NCBI GenBank assembly: GCA_012934845.2
Contig: WNNJ02003609.1
Location: forward strand, 1-64,000
Source of the DNA: Pomphorhynchus laevis
Taxonomy: Eukaryota; Acanthocephala; Palaeacanthocephala; Echinorhynchida; Pomphorhynchidae
Reading direction: 5' to 3'
Length of the DNA stretch: 64,000 nt
Shown: one piece after another, positions 1 to 12,098 of the stretch
How positions within the stretch are numbered: the first letter of the stretch is position 1
Layout: each line of letters opens with the position of its first letter
Notes under the pieces: model-generated
Told to the model about the DNA's origin: nothing
What the model saw: only the letters and a program-made list of their open reading frames with translations
Databases searched by the model: none
Position numbers and translations under genes: made by a program

Positions 1-260
1 TAATTAATAATAAATAATTGTTATAAGATTTTATATAATTTATATCAAGATGAATTATAAACTGAAATTTAAAATAAAAATCCATTTGTATAAATTGACT
101 AATAGATAACAAACAGAATAAGGTATCAGAATAAGGATTAAAATTGACTAATATATTGATTATAAATTGACTAATAGATAACAAACAGAATAAGGTATCA
201 GAATAAGGTATCAAAATGTATCAGAATAAGGATTAGAGGTCATCAGGAGGGTGACCTCTA
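1..260 (-). repeat. 3' tail of a Penelope-like retroelement (fragment)
   Basis: This AT-rich stretch matches the 3' tails at 8540-8760, 27760-27960 and 43090-43480, sharing blocks such as 'gactaata.ataacaaacag' and 'ggattagaggtcatcagga'. Inside it a segment with 'aacagaataaggtatcagaataagg' character is repeated two to three times. At about 232-259 the conserved 'ttagaggtca' is followed by its reverse complement 'tgacctctaa', a 10-bp-arm hairpin not seen in the other copies; beyond it similarity stops. No coding sequence remains. Confidence 0.55.
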
Positions 261-850
261 ATATGTTTAATATCAAAAATTTTACTTTTCGCAAATGCAT
301 TATGCAATTTTTGAATGAAGAGCTTATAATGGAGTGCTTATTAATCAAATGATTTAGTTCTGGAAAGAATACAAACTCACCAAACACAAGTTAATATAGT
401 AATAACTGGGAGTCGCTCCTAATTGAGTGTATGAGTCACGAATAGTGTTTAAAAATGCATAAAATTATTTCAAAAATACTTAAAAAAAATTTGACGTAAA
501 TCTTAAAATGCTCAAAGTCCTTTTTCAATGACCTTTTCAAGACCATTTTCAATGATCTAATCATATTTCAACACATTTAATGTTTTTAAAATCTAAAAAA
601 TTTAAAATTATGAAAATAAAATTCAAGCAATTCACAAATAAATAAAATATTTAGAGAATATTTATATAATGAGAAACTCTATACCTCAAACGGTTGCATT
701 CATTTAACCGATACAATTATGGAACTAGTATATGCGGTAATGAACGTACTCTTTGGTATACCCCTTATGTGTAAGTGTCTAAAAATTATTAAAATTTTGA
801 ATATATGATTTAAAAGATAATATTTAAAACGTATAGAACATTAGATGGAA
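261..850. other. AT-rich non-coding stretch
   Basis: No open frame with coding character, no RNA gene and no recognisable repeat was seen here. Confidence 0.5.
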
Positions 851-1096
851 TAATTTATTATAGTATGGAATCAAAGAAACTTGTATTATTCGAGAAAAAT
901 TGTCAGTCCAATATTTCAATAGCTGCTGCTATCATCGTCAGGAACTACTGTTTTACACCATATAAAAGCGGTTTCTGACGGTTTACTGACGTAAACAATA
1001 GTGCCTGACGATGATAGCAGCAGCTATTGAAATATTGGACTGACAATTTTCTCTTAAATAATACAAGTTTCTTTGATTCCATACTATAATAAATTA
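851..1096. mobile_element. Foldback/MITE-like palindrome
   Basis: Arms of about 92 bp (851-942 and about 1003-1096) are near-perfect reverse complements, starting 'taatttattatagtatgg' and ending with its complement. The 60-bp centre holds smaller complementary pieces around 'ctgacg'. There is no coding capacity, so this looks like a non-autonomous foldback DNA element. Any open frame inside is only arm sequence. Confidence 0.75.
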
Positions 1097-1412
1097 TTGC
1101 AATATAAAGAAACATGGATAATTTCAATTAGATGAAATGTTGTGGTTTATATTTTTATCCATATTTAATCATATCTTATTTATCTCAAATAAATATTTCA
1201 AATAAATAGAATATGTATATTCATTTATCTTATATATTGTATATTTATATTATTCTTAAATATACACTTGTATCATTTACATTTTGTCTTACATAATAAA
1301 AAAATTCTCTAAATATTTTATTTATCTGAAATATTTTGATGACGTTATAATACAAATGTTTGATTTTAAAAAGAAGATAATAATCAATTATTGATAAAGA
1401 ATTATTGGAGCT

Positions 1413-1458
<46 letters not shown>

Positions 1459-1856
1459 ATTACTTGAAGTTAGAATTAAAACCGCAAAGCTGTCTATCTT
1501 AAAAAATAATGTTTATGGCATTTCAGTCTAACAAAAAATATATTATCTATTCATTAATTTATTTTATTGGATTATTTTATTTTAAATAGAAATTATGTAA
1601 ATATTTTAAATTTGCTCGAATATTGAACTAATATATTTGCATAATAAAATCAGCATATATATATATATATATATATATATCAACTAAATTAAATATGTAG
1701 AGAATGTTTGGATTTGAATAATTTATTTATAAAAGTAATTGATCTTTATTACTTTTAGTTGCTTTGAATTCTGTAGTATGATTGCTATCTAGCCCATGAA
1801 TTATAAATTACAGGCGTTAATTTCCTTATTGATAAGATAATTTTGGTACATAATAT
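1097..1856. other. AT-rich intergenic stretch with TA microsatellites
   Basis: Contains (TA)n runs at about 1413-1453 and 1655-1680 and, at about 1380-1412, a piece of the 'attattggagctgg' MITE family found elsewhere in the window. It lies upstream of the galactosyltransferase gene; no promoter motif is convincing. Confidence 0.5.
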
Positions 1857-1904
1857 TTGGAATCTTTAATTTCATTAGCACATCGTTGCAAACTGATTAT
1901 CAAT

Positions 1905-2930
1905 ATGTTACCATTGATGAAAATGAGGTCTTTAAAATTAGTTGCAATAATAACATCTTCATTTTCAATAATACTAATTCTTTTAAAATTGATGAGTAAT
2001 GATGTACGTCAGAATAGCAGCAATGATTTAAACGAGCCTTTTACCAACTACATTGCAGTTAATTTTAAAACAAATTTGAATTCAAATCATTTTAAAGCAG
2101 ACTGTCCTACTATAGTGCAAGGTAAATTTAATCACGGAATTCCAACCAAAAATTATAGAGAATGGATTAATAATCAATCTGATTCCAATCCTGAATATTT
2201 GTTTGCAATGACGAGTGTTAAAGGAAGCTGGTATCCTAACGATTGTATACCGGTCCACGATTCTATCGCTGTCATTTTACCAATCAGAGGGAGACCACAG
2301 CAACTTCAAATATATTTATCCAGAATTCACCCTTTTTTACAACAACAGAAAATACCCTATGTCATAATTACAGTAAATCAAACGGGAAAAGAACCGTTCA
2401 ATAGAGGAATACTTTTTAACATTGGTGTGTTGCACACACCACAAGATATCAATTGTTTTATTTTAAGTGATGTCGACATGATTCCAGATTTATACGAAAA
2501 CATGTTCACATGCAACAAGACATACCCAAAGCACATTTCATCAGCAATATCAAGATATAATTACAAATTGAATTATCCCACAAATTTCGGAGGTATTGTA
2601 GCGTTTACTAGGGATCAATTTGTCAAGGTTAATGGATTCAGCAACCGTTATTGGGGATGGGGTGGTGAAGACGATGATTTATACAGGCGAACAAGGAAAT
2701 TTTTTAAAACAATCACTCGTGTTCCACCGCATATCGGTAGAATAACTCACATGGATCATTATAAAAACGAAAGTGGCGAACTTAATGAGAATCGATTTAA
2801 CTTGCTGAAACAAGATTACAGTTACTTATTGGACGGTTTAAACAATACAATGTCAATTTGTAAGATCTGCAAAATCAACTATTATTCAAGTAGAACTAGC
2901 ATTGATATTAGTTGTAAGCAACCACAGTAA
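1905..2930 (+). CDS. Beta-1,4-galactosyltransferase-like glycosyltransferase
   Basis: Likely transfers a sugar (galactose or GalNAc) from a UDP donor to terminal GlcNAc of glycans in the Golgi lumen. The start at 1905 is the first ATG in frame; the same frame is open a further 48 bases upstream without an ATG. Counting from 1905 the protein is about 341 residues, close to family length. It has the type II layout: short basic N-terminus, one hydrophobic anchor (about residues 9-28), stem, then the catalytic domain. Family motifs are present: FNRGILFNIG, the metal-binding DVDMIP (DxD) and the acceptor-site WGWGGEDDD. Cysteines near the stem and C-terminus could form the usual disulfides. The catalytic part has no intron, so it is either a single-exon gene or an intact retrocopy; I see no poly(A) tail or breaks. 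Which beta4GalT subgroup it belongs to is unresolved. Confidence 0.88.
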   Translation: MLPLMKMRSLKLVAIITSSFSIILILLKLMSNDVRQNSSNDLNEPFTNYIAVNFKTNLNSNHFKADCPTIVQGKFNHGIPTKNYREWINNQSDSNPEYLFAMTSVKGSWYPNDCIPVHDSIAVILPIRGRPQQLQIYLSRIHPFLQQQKIPYVIITVNQTGKEPFNRGILFNIGVLHTPQDINCFILSDVDMIPDLYENMFTCNKTYPKHISSAISRYNYKLNYPTNFGGIVAFTRDQFVKVNGFSNRYWGWGGEDDDLYRRTRKFFKTITRVPPHIGRITHMDHYKNESGELNENRFNLLKQDYSYLLDGLNNTMSICKICKINYYSSRTSIDISCKQPQ

Positions 2931-2949
2931 AAAGTAATTAATTGTATAT

Positions 2950-3740
2950 TTACTATTCATAAATATTTACCGTTTAACAGTTTTAATTTATTTTTAATAA
3001 TATTTTGTTGATTTACATATTTTACGATTTTCTGTTTGATGTTATATTTATAGTAACCTAGTATAATTATAATATAATAAAAAAATTAAAAAATCTAAAT
3101 ATTTAAAATGTTTAAATTATTTATCTATTAAATTATTTAAATGATTTTAAAGAAAATCAATTGTTACAAATTGTTGCAATTCTTAAAATTTCATTATTTT
3201 ATGTATTATATTTTAGATTATATTGTATGCGTGAATGCTCATGTAAAAATGTTTAATGAGCATTCAAATGTTTCAAAAATGTTTAAAATTTCATTATTTG
3301 ATCTATTATATTTAATATTATATTTTACTATTTTCTGTTTGATGTTATTTTTATAGTAATCTAGTTTAAAATATGTATCTGTTAAATTATTTAAATGAAT
3401 TTGAAGAAAGCCAATATCATTACATATTGTTGCAATTCTTAAAATTTCATTATTTAATGTATTATATTTTATATTATATGGTATGCATGAATGCTCATGC
3501 AAAAATATGTTTCTTGTAAATTTAAATATGTCATCTTTACGATTTAAATTAATAGTAGTTTTAGTTAATGTTAGTTTAATGTTCATATCTAGGTACACAC
3601 CTTCTTTATTATTAATATTGATTTTATTAAGAATAAGGCTTTTTGGATAAATGTGTTCACTTATTCAATAAAAATGATTATAATTAATAATATATCATCA
3701 ATATATAGAATCATATATTTCATGTATATATAGAGTTTAG
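2950..3740 (-). mobile_element. Penelope-like RT fragment, internally rearranged
   Basis: On the minus strand this encodes the second half of the RT seen at 43624-44211: [17 protein letters not shown], then [20 protein letters not shown]. The C-terminal coding segment is partly duplicated (3170-3350 and 3370-3500 are similar, with a shorter third piece at 3000-3060), so the fragment has suffered local tandem duplication. The 3' tail is missing. It is a dead, truncated copy. Confidence 0.7.
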
Positions 3741-4264
3741 ATATTTTTAACAGTTATGAACATATTCATACTCTATAAAGCTGCATATAGCTATAAAGCT
3801 TTATATTCTTTCACACCGCAAGAGAAACCTGAATTTTTTCCACACAACTCTCATAGCATTAATGGCAAAACGGTTAGTCATAAAACCGTATGGTTCAGTA
3901 GATTGGTCGGTAATATGCGGCTCCAGATCCGCGTATGCCTCTCTGATTCTTTAAATGCGTCTCTGACAATTATCTACATCAGGTGCAATAATATTTTTAT
4001 TAAAAAGACACGATAAAAATTACATCTTTATTTGATAAATTAAAATTCTTTTTTAAATAGTTGATAATGAACAATTATTGATAAATAATTATTGGAGCTG
4101 GATCAAAGAAAGGAATAAACTATTTAGGAAATAAGTGACTGATAGTCACATTTGCCACTTAAAATACATTTCTTTCTTCTTAATGGTGAGTTTCTGTCGA
4201 ATATTTTTGAATAGTTGATAATACTTGATAATTAATTATTATAATAATACAATTATTTATCAAA
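3741..4264. other. Unassigned stretch with a MITE fragment
   Basis: 3756-4016 has an 86-codon open frame of mixed composition without recognisable domain; I do not call it a gene. At 4063-4112 lies the left end of the 'aataattattggagctgg' MITE family, cut off from its other arm. Confidence 0.4.
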
Positions 4265-5343
4265 TCGCAATTGCTGCCTCTTCTGGCAACTTTCAAGCCA
4301 ATCAAGGAGATGACGGATATTTTGTGCTCACCTTTTGAATTTGGAGGTATCGGGATAAACTCGCCAACTTTCGTTGCCACACTTGAACAAGCATCAGCGA
4401 CAATGTTGGTTTCCTCATATGTCGATGAGGTGACAGGCGACAACATACGAGAAAAACAAAATGCAGTCCTCCGCGAAATCACTAAATTCATGTTTAATTC
4501 ACACCAAGAACGCGCCTCAAAGATTATTAGCAGACTAGCCCCGGTCACCCATAATTCCATTAAACATGCAGCACACCACGGTGCATCTTCTTGGCTAAGC
4601 GCCTTACCACTGCGACAATAACAATTCTATTTGTCAGCAAACGAATTTCACGACGCACTTAATGCACGGTATGGCAGTATCGAGCCTGAGATTGAAACGT
4701 GTACTTGTTACTGTGGCTCGAAGATCAATCTTCCCCATGCATTATCATGCAAACATGGTGGTCTTACGATTATTCGCCATAACGCGGCCAGGGACACCAT
4801 AGCATCAGCGCGAAGCCAAGTTGCTCACGACGTTGGGATTGAACCGGAGTTATCGAACGTTCCCGAGAGCACCCGCTTTTAAAATCCAGCGACTACTGCC
4901 AAACAATGTGCCCGTCTGGATATAGTCTGCTCCGGTTTACACGGATCTCGATTTGAGCGGACGTTCTTCAACGTCAATGTCTTTTCTACTCATGCTCAAT
5001 CGAACACAATACGCGGTCCTGATAACGCTTTCGAATATAACGAAAAAATAAAAAAATCCAGGTACCTCAAAAGAATCCGAAGGATAGAAAACAGCTCCTT
5101 TATCCAGCTCGTCTTTTCAACGTCAGTGGGTTTCGGCAAGGAAACTAGTATGCTAGTAAAGACTATCGCGACCGCTTTAGCTCAACAAGTACACATATGC
5201 TACAGTGATATAGCAATTAGACTGAAAAGAAAAATATGTTTCGAAATCGCTCGGTCAATATCGGCCTGTCTCCGGAGTCCACGGTCAACACGAGGTACTC
5301 CCATGCGTAGTACATTCAAACAACCAGCCGACTCGTCTTCGTA
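4265..5343 (+). mobile_element. REL-endonuclease LINE, C-terminal fragment (family F)
   Basis: Three consecutive pieces in similar order to 49224-50361: a post-RT linker (FGGIGINSPTFVATLEQASA), the zinc-knuckle/REL region (CYCGSKINLPHALSCKHGG, then IIRHNAARDT, ARLDIVC and FERTFFNVNVF), and a basic C-terminus ending near TRGTPMRSTF. It belongs to the REL-bearing non-LTR retrotransposons, where a restriction-like nuclease nicks the target for reverse transcription. The RT part is absent, so the copy is 5'-truncated; it also carries at least one stop and one frame change. Confidence 0.75.
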
Positions 5344-5515
5344 ATTGTATCCATTATCCAATTTAGCAGTTTATTGCTCGACATTTTTTTGGGCGTTTAC
5401 CTGCAGTTTACTTGCAGGTAACCAAGATTGTATGTCTTACTAAAATAAATTTTTCCACCTTAAATAATAATACAATAATATAATAATTATTATATTAATT
5501 TCTTTTATTATATTA

Positions 5516-5722
5516 AATTGTTGATCATGATCCATTATTGATAAATAATTATTGGAGCTGGATCGAAGAAATGAGGAAATTATGTTTGATATTTCGAAAA
5601 CTTCTGTTAGCATCTTAGGAAAATTACAATTGTAATGTTCTGAAGATTCTAGTAGAAGTTAGCGAAATATCAAACATAATGTCCTCATTTCTTTCCTCCA
5701 GCTCCAATAATTATTTAGTCTT
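5516..5722. mobile_element. MITE of the 'GGAGCTGG' palindromic family, complete copy
   Basis: The arms run from 'aaataattattggagctgg' inwards through 'gaggaaattatgtttgatat', 'aacttctgttagcatctt' and return as reverse complement to 'ccagctccaataattattt'. Total length is about 175-200 bp with no coding capacity. Related copies lie at 30468-30652, 31126-31312 and 46497-46705, with fragments at 1380, 4063, 29955 and 31690. Confidence 0.75.
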
Positions 5723-7324
5723 TGAAGCTTAATTTAATATCTGTAAAGACCAGTATAAATATCCGAATTATGGAAATTCTAAGATTTAAATATTTGCATT
5801 CCTACATTTATGTATAGACAAAAGGAATCAATAATCTAATTTAATATGATTTAACTCATCTAATTATAGGGGTTTACTAGAAGATATGTTTTTGAATCCT
5901 AATCGGTACTTGAAATGAATTTATAACAAGTAATATATCGTTGGGATCGACATCTTTTCAAAAAGTATTAGATGCAAAAGAAGTAAAAAGTATTAAAAAG
6001 GATTAGCAAACAAAGTTAACTTACATGACAGTATTCTTTCAAAAACTCAAAAACAAGCCAATCAATCATACAACATGATTCAGTTGGTGTATTCATACCA
6101 CAATGTCCAATATTTCTAGGCATCCATGGACGTAAGGCTATCCATGTTTCGCACTAAATATTTGCATTCGTTTAATTTTAAACTGTAACCTTTTTTATGA
6201 CTTATAAACCTTTTCGTAATCATCACATACAAATTTTATAAATTGTCAATAAGAGATTAAAAACGGTTAAAAAAGTACTTATAGTTTAAGTTTTTTTTCA
6301 ATTGTTGATACATGTATTATTAGCAGTCACGTTAATATTTAAATAATTAAAATATTATTAATATAATAATTAAAATAGCATATATAAATAACATTTAACA
6401 TATTTAAAAAAATCATATTTTCTTTAATCTAGCTCTAATATTATTAATTAAAATTCTTGTATAAATTAAGAATTTATAAAAAAAATAAATTAAATTAAAC
6501 TAATTAAATTTGTTTAAATTAGAAGATAAATAGGTAATTGAAATGTTATAATGCTGTAAAAATACGTAATGAATATCGAGTTTTATTTAATTAGTTTTTC
6601 GTAAGCGTAAACACAAACCACGTACAAGCTACAGGCTGAAATTGTTCGTACGTTTTCGGCATACACCGGTTTGATACAAATGGGCCATAATAATGTTCGC
6701 GCATACTTTTCTAAAGTAGTGGGGCACAAATTGGCATCACAGTTCAGCAGTTGCAGTGTGAACAGTTTTGCCTTATCTAACATACATGCCGTTGTCCAGT
6801 TTTATTAAAAAGTTATTGTATTTTTCAATCTAGCTGCACATATTACACGATTTTATTACACCTGCTAAGGGAAAAAGCAGTAGAGGAACTTTAGAAGAGT
6901 CAAGAGTCGTCAACTTCTGTGTTTAATAACTGGATTCAATCTTTCAACAATATTAATATGACAAGTTTTGTTTTTGACCAAGAGATTGCTAAGAGAGGGA
7001 TACCGTAGACAGACGGCAAATACAAGAAAAATTGTTTCATAAATGCATCCGAATAGCTTTTTCGGGATTTTACGAACAAAGCAGATATTATGAAAAGAAT
7101 AAAATAGTTACCATTGTTTTCCAAAACTATTTAAGATAGAACAATTAAAATGTGTTCACATATAACCTCCCAGCATATCGATATTCGGCTTTATCAATAG
7201 CAGTTGACGAGTCTTGTGGCATAAATGATACAGCGCAAGTTTAAATTTTTGTAAGATTTATGTCTCATTCAGGCCTAAAAAAAGCATTTATAGGATTATT
7301 GCCACTCAAAGGTCAGGCGCGTGG
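5723..7324. other. Unassigned intergenic stretch
   Basis: Mostly AT-rich. The parts at 6590-6800 and 6840-7140 are less AT-rich and could be remnants of a transposon or exon, but no translated frame is recognisable and no splice-site pair could be defended. Confidence 0.4.
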
Positions 7325-8530
7325 AGAAAAAAGATTTATTTTTATGTGGTAAATGCTTGCCGGCGCACGCTTACATGACTACAACAAATAACAAAAATCT
7401 AAATCATATGTCAAGGAGATGGATACGGATGCGGCATTTGAATGTAATAAAGAGGAGAGCGCGACAGACGTCGAGTGAGAGCTGATAACAGGCGAGTGCG
7501 GCAGCGACGAGAAAGCATCGGAAACCGTAGTTGTTAGAGTAATTGGGAACGTAGAGTAAGAGGGAATTGCGAGGAGTTGTATTTGGATGTGGATGGTGGG
7601 CGAAGAGAGTTGGCCAAGATATGTGGATTTGTGGTCAAGGCGACGGAGACGTATGAGCACTCAAACCGCGGAGTTGATGATGCGTTGTAGGGGTAGGAAG
7701 ATGGATTTTGGAGAATTGGCGAAAAGTCTGAGGCAGTAATCGATTTTAGGAAATGTAAGCGATGAAAGAATATAAATACAAGAACGGAAGTCGATTATGG
7801 GGCGGATACGGCGGATGTCACAGAGAATTAAGTTAGACGAGCGAACCTTGTCACGGACGAAGGGTTTAAGGAAAAGGTGATCACCAAAATGTAATCCTGC
7901 GAAAGTGAGATTGTGGACTATGGCGATGATTGATAGGGTAAAAGATACAGGGATGGAGAAGTGTTAGATTGACGGGGGAGGATCCACATTATTTTGGACT
8001 TGTCTGGGTTTAGAACGAGACGAATATGGAAAGATGTTTGTAGATAGAAGAAAGACGGTCGGATACAGAAATTGCGATATCGTGTATGCGATAGGCGGGT
8101 GCATTAGCATATATGAGGATGTCATCGGCGTATTGCATGACGTTAAAGGAGTAAGGTTTGATAAACGGAGATAGATCGCCAAGCAGAAGAGAGAAAAGCA
8201 GGGGACCTAGTACTGAACCTTGTGGCACCCCGCATAAAATAGGGATGGGATGAGAGGATGATGAATTTGAACAGACTCGGAAATAACGGTCGGATAGATA
8301 TGAGGCAAGCCATGCTACGGAGGAGGAAGAAAAGTCGTAATCATAACGAAGGCGAGAAAGAAGGATGGAGTGGTGGACGATGTCGAACGTGGATGAAAGG
8401 TCGAGGGAGATAAAAACACTATATAGAGCCTTGTCAAGAGAAATGAGTAGGTCGTTGTAGACTTTCATGCAGACGATTTCTCTTGAGTGATTAAAGCGGA
8501 AAGCGGATTGGAAAGAAGGGTACAGATTGG
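7325..8530 (-). mobile_element. L2/CR1-like LINE, 3' half
   Basis: Minus-strand RT begins inside the palm: ...DKALYSVFISLDLSSTFDI (the catalytic aspartate motif), GVPQGSVLGPLLFSLLLGDL and QYADDILIY are clear. The thumb/C-terminus follows with QRIINSAVGVLIRLRRLDH. Near 7325-7350 the reverse complement 'gcatttaccac...aataaatc' matches the 3' end of the copy at 19900-19985, fixing the element's 3' end. The endonuclease and first RT motifs are missing, and the frame is broken after the YADD motif. GC content is clearly higher than in flanking DNA. Confidence 0.85.
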
Positions 8531-9430
8531 ATGAATCAAATCAGCTAACTAAGTATACGTATTTAATATAATTATAAAATAAAGAAAACAATAATAATGA
8601 TAAATCAAAATTTAATAATTAAAAAATAAAATAAATAATTGTTTTAAGATTTTTTATAATTTAAATCATGTTAAAATAAAAAATTGAAATTTAAAATAAA
8701 ACTCATTTTTATGAATTGACTAATAATAACAGACGTTGTATCAGAATAAGGATTAGAGCTCATCAGAAAGAACTGCTATGCTATCAGGCTCCGGCCCCTA
8801 ACTCCTCGACCCAACATAGAGCGGGGCCAACTACGTGTTAAGGACGTATTTCCTCTGATTAAATTTGATTATATAGAATCTTATTCTAATACAAAGTATA
8901 TTATTTATTATTCATCCATAAAAATTTCCCGCTAATGATTTTAAATTTATTTTTAATATTATTGTGTTGATTTTTATATTTTAATATTTTCTGCTTGATG
9001 TTTTTTTATAGTAACCTAGTTTAAAATATGTATCTATCAAATTATTTAAATGATTTTGAAGAAAGCCAATATCATTACATATTGTTGCAATTCTTAAAAT
9101 TTCATTATTTAATGTATTATATTTTATATTTTATGGTTGCATGAATGCTCATGTAAAAATATGTTTATTGTAATTTAAATATGTCATCTTTACGATATAA
9201 ATTAAAATTAGTTTTATTTGATGTTAATTTAATGTTCATATCTAGATATATACTTTCTTTATCATTTATATTGGTTTTATTAAGAATGAAGCCACCTGGA
9301 TAAAATTATTCTCTTTTGAATAAAAATTGTTAGAGTTAAATTCACATATATCATCAATATATCGAAACATATATTTATACCTTTACTGAATACTGAACAA
9401 TCAATTAAGAGCAACTATGGTAATAGTTGA
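8531..9430 (-). mobile_element. Penelope-like element, 5'-truncated copy
   Basis: Reading on the minus strand it has the RT part from the YIDDI region onwards, then the 3' tail with the GC-rich pseudoknot-capable block (8765-8855), ending at the terminal block 'cagctaactaag.atacgta' near 8540. It is almost the same truncated copy as 27063-27720 in the opposite orientation, sharing even the extra junction sequence at 9384-9426. The RT frame is degraded. Confidence 0.75.
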
Positions 9431-9725
9431 TAAGTTTATAAAACTAAGGGGTGACCCTACTTTAAAACGATAATCTGAATACAATATTATTATTAGAAAA
9501 TTACAAATCGATGAAAAATAAGTGATTCCTTATTTTACTTTAATAAATTTTTTCATTTTTGTTTGATTTAATTTCTAAAATTCCAACTGGTGTTATTTAT
9601 ATGTTACCAAAATACATAGGTCGGTATATTCTTTCATTAAAAATTGATACATAAAAATTTGAATTTTTGAATTAAATTTGAATTACCTAAAAAAGTTTGA
9701 GATATAAATAACATACAAAATTCGA
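9431..9725. other. AT-rich spacer
   Basis: No feature recognised between the Penelope-like copy and the start of the CR1-like LINE remnant. Confidence 0.4.
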
Positions 9726-12098
9726 AAATTGCCGAATACTGAAGAATCCATTACGAGGAACGATGGTAATATGAATTATCGAGTTACTAATAGTGGAACA
9801 AAGATGTATAATCGTCAAGTAATACATACTACTGAAGCAAGTACTTTCTCGGGTTCTGCATCTCTCTACCAAAATAAAAGTGATAGACAACAAGACATTA
9901 ATAGAAGTTATAATATTACTCTCAGCTGAATCCCAGAATCAACCGTAGAAAATTCCCAAGAACAATTAAATCACGATGTTGATAGATTACGCGACATTTT
10001 TCTCAGCTTTGCAGTAAGGTGATGAGGAGATTGCCAGTTGTTTGAACGTCACAAGGTGTTTAGATTGGGAAATAAATTAACTGATAAGCCTCGACTATTA
10101 AAGGTCATAATGAGCTCTATTAATCATGTCAAAATCTTATTAAAGCGTGGATATCGATGATTGAAGGGAACTAATACACGTATTCATTGTGATTTCGTAT
10201 TAGAGGCCCGTATGAAGCTTAGGAAAGCAAATGAAGAATTAAGAAGTCGTTTAGCTAGTGGTGAAGTTAACCAATGTGTTCGAAATATTCGCGTTGTAAA
10301 ATGCGGCCGACAGTTCGATGGGTTCCGATGAAGCATCTATGAGCAAAACTAACAACGAATTTTTACAATGTGGTCAGATTGTGGATCTCCCGATAGTGTC
10401 TTCTTCAAACAGTAGCAGTGCATAAATGTGTCCTCCTTTAGGATGTCTGGTTTCATTCAAAGGTATTTTTAAGACGAAACAACAAACATATGGCGTTAGT
10501 AATGTTTAACGGCATTTGTCAATTGGCTATTCGAATTTGCGTAGTTTGCTAGCTCAGGTCGTAGAACTTAAGAAACATATACTGTCACATTCGTACGATT
10601 TTTTCTGTATAACTAAATCCTGGTTACATATTAATGTTACAGATACCCTTATTAACATTCCAGGTTATCGACTACTGCGAGCTGATCGAATATCGGGTAA
10701 GCGTGGAGGTGGAGTTGCTGCGTACGTTCGCAACAATTGCATTATATCAAATATATCATCTCAATGTGACGAGTATGGATCGTTTGAGAGTTTGCGCTTT
10801 TATGTTAACTGTAAGTTCGCCGGTATTAATATTTGCGTTTTATATCGGTCCCCATCAGTTCCAATAAATTTGGATGCTTTAAAGCCACTGTTGAGCTCCT
10901 TGTCTGTAAGCAAACATTTTATACTCGTTGACGATTTCAATTTACCAAAATTAAACTTGTCAGAATCTCTCTTTACTGTGGGTAGCATTGATTAAAAAGA
11001 TTTATCCGAATTCCTAGTTGCTGAACTGCTTCTAATTCAGCATATATGCAAACCTACATGTAGTTCATCAAGGCCGGGATCCATTCTCGATTTAGCATTC
11101 ACCAAACGTATGACTGACATAGAAAGAGTTAGTTATCTGCCACCTACCGGTAGCAGTGATCATTGTGTACTCGCTTTAGAGTCTACTCCTAGTATTCGTT
11201 TCTGTAACAATTATGAGAAAGTATTTAAGCGTTAATAATCGAAGGTCAAAACTAAAGAAATTTTAAATTTTACTCGGCTTCATATACTTCGCGTGATAGG
11301 TAAAGATAAGAAACTACTTAATCAGATTTTGGATTATCTAATGAATATATCAGAAACATTTGCTCCAACACGTGCAATTTCTTCACAATCAAAATTTCCC
11401 GCTTGGTTTGATAAAGATCTAAAGCTTATGTTGAAAACTCGTAATCACCTTTGGCACATGTCACGTTCAGATTCGAATATAATTCCTCGTTATAGACTAA
11501 TATGAAACTTATGTACAAGACTAAAACTAAGAAAGCGGAATGAGTTCGCAGCAGTTATTGCGATTAAGGCTTATGAACAGCCTAAACAGATTGAACATAT
11601 GTTCACCGCAATAGAACTATTCCTTCTCTAATCAATTCTATTAATACATTGAATAGTGTATTGACTAATAAGGTTGAAATCACTTAAGCTATAGCTTCCG
11701 GCTTTTTTCTTCCGTATGATGATTATGTGAAAACTGATATTAATTGGAGATTAGGAGCTATTTCACAACGATCAACGACTTTTAAAATACATTCCAGTAA
11801 AGTGGAGGCGTACTTAAAAATCTTAATCCTCATAGCTCAACAGGTATGGATGAGATTTCTCCGTTCATTCTAAAAACTCTGTCTTCATGTCTTGCTCCAT
11901 TTCTTGCCAAGCTATTCCAATACAGTATTTCCAACTCCTGGGTTCCTAATTCGTTGACGTCTGCAATTATTGTCCCAATTCCCAAAAAGTCGATACCGTC
12001 ATCTTGCTCAGTCTATAGACTTATAAGCCTCACAAGTTCCATATGTAAAGTTTTGGAGAGATTGATTGCCCGTAGAATTTTGCATCATTTAGATGCAA
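9726..12098 (+). mobile_element. CR1-like LINE (element A), 5' part
   Basis: Degraded first half of an APE-type non-LTR retrotransposon. Around 9930-10330 a broken ORF1 shows the nucleic-acid-binding 'gag-like' pattern seen in LINE ORF1s (IPESTVENSQEQLNHDVDRL, later LRKANEELRSRLASGEVNQC). 10516-10995 is the apurinic endonuclease (ITKSWLH, GYRLLRADR, GGGVAAYVRNN; the catalytic GDFN motif reads DDFN). 11293-11505 is the linker and 11846-12095 the first RT motifs (DEISPFILK, IVPIPKK, LERLIARRILHHLD). The RT stops at about 12098 and resumes at about 17022 (QHGFRSKRSCLTNLL), so the element is split by a 4.9-kb insertion. Many stops and frame changes make it an old copy. Confidence 0.85.
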
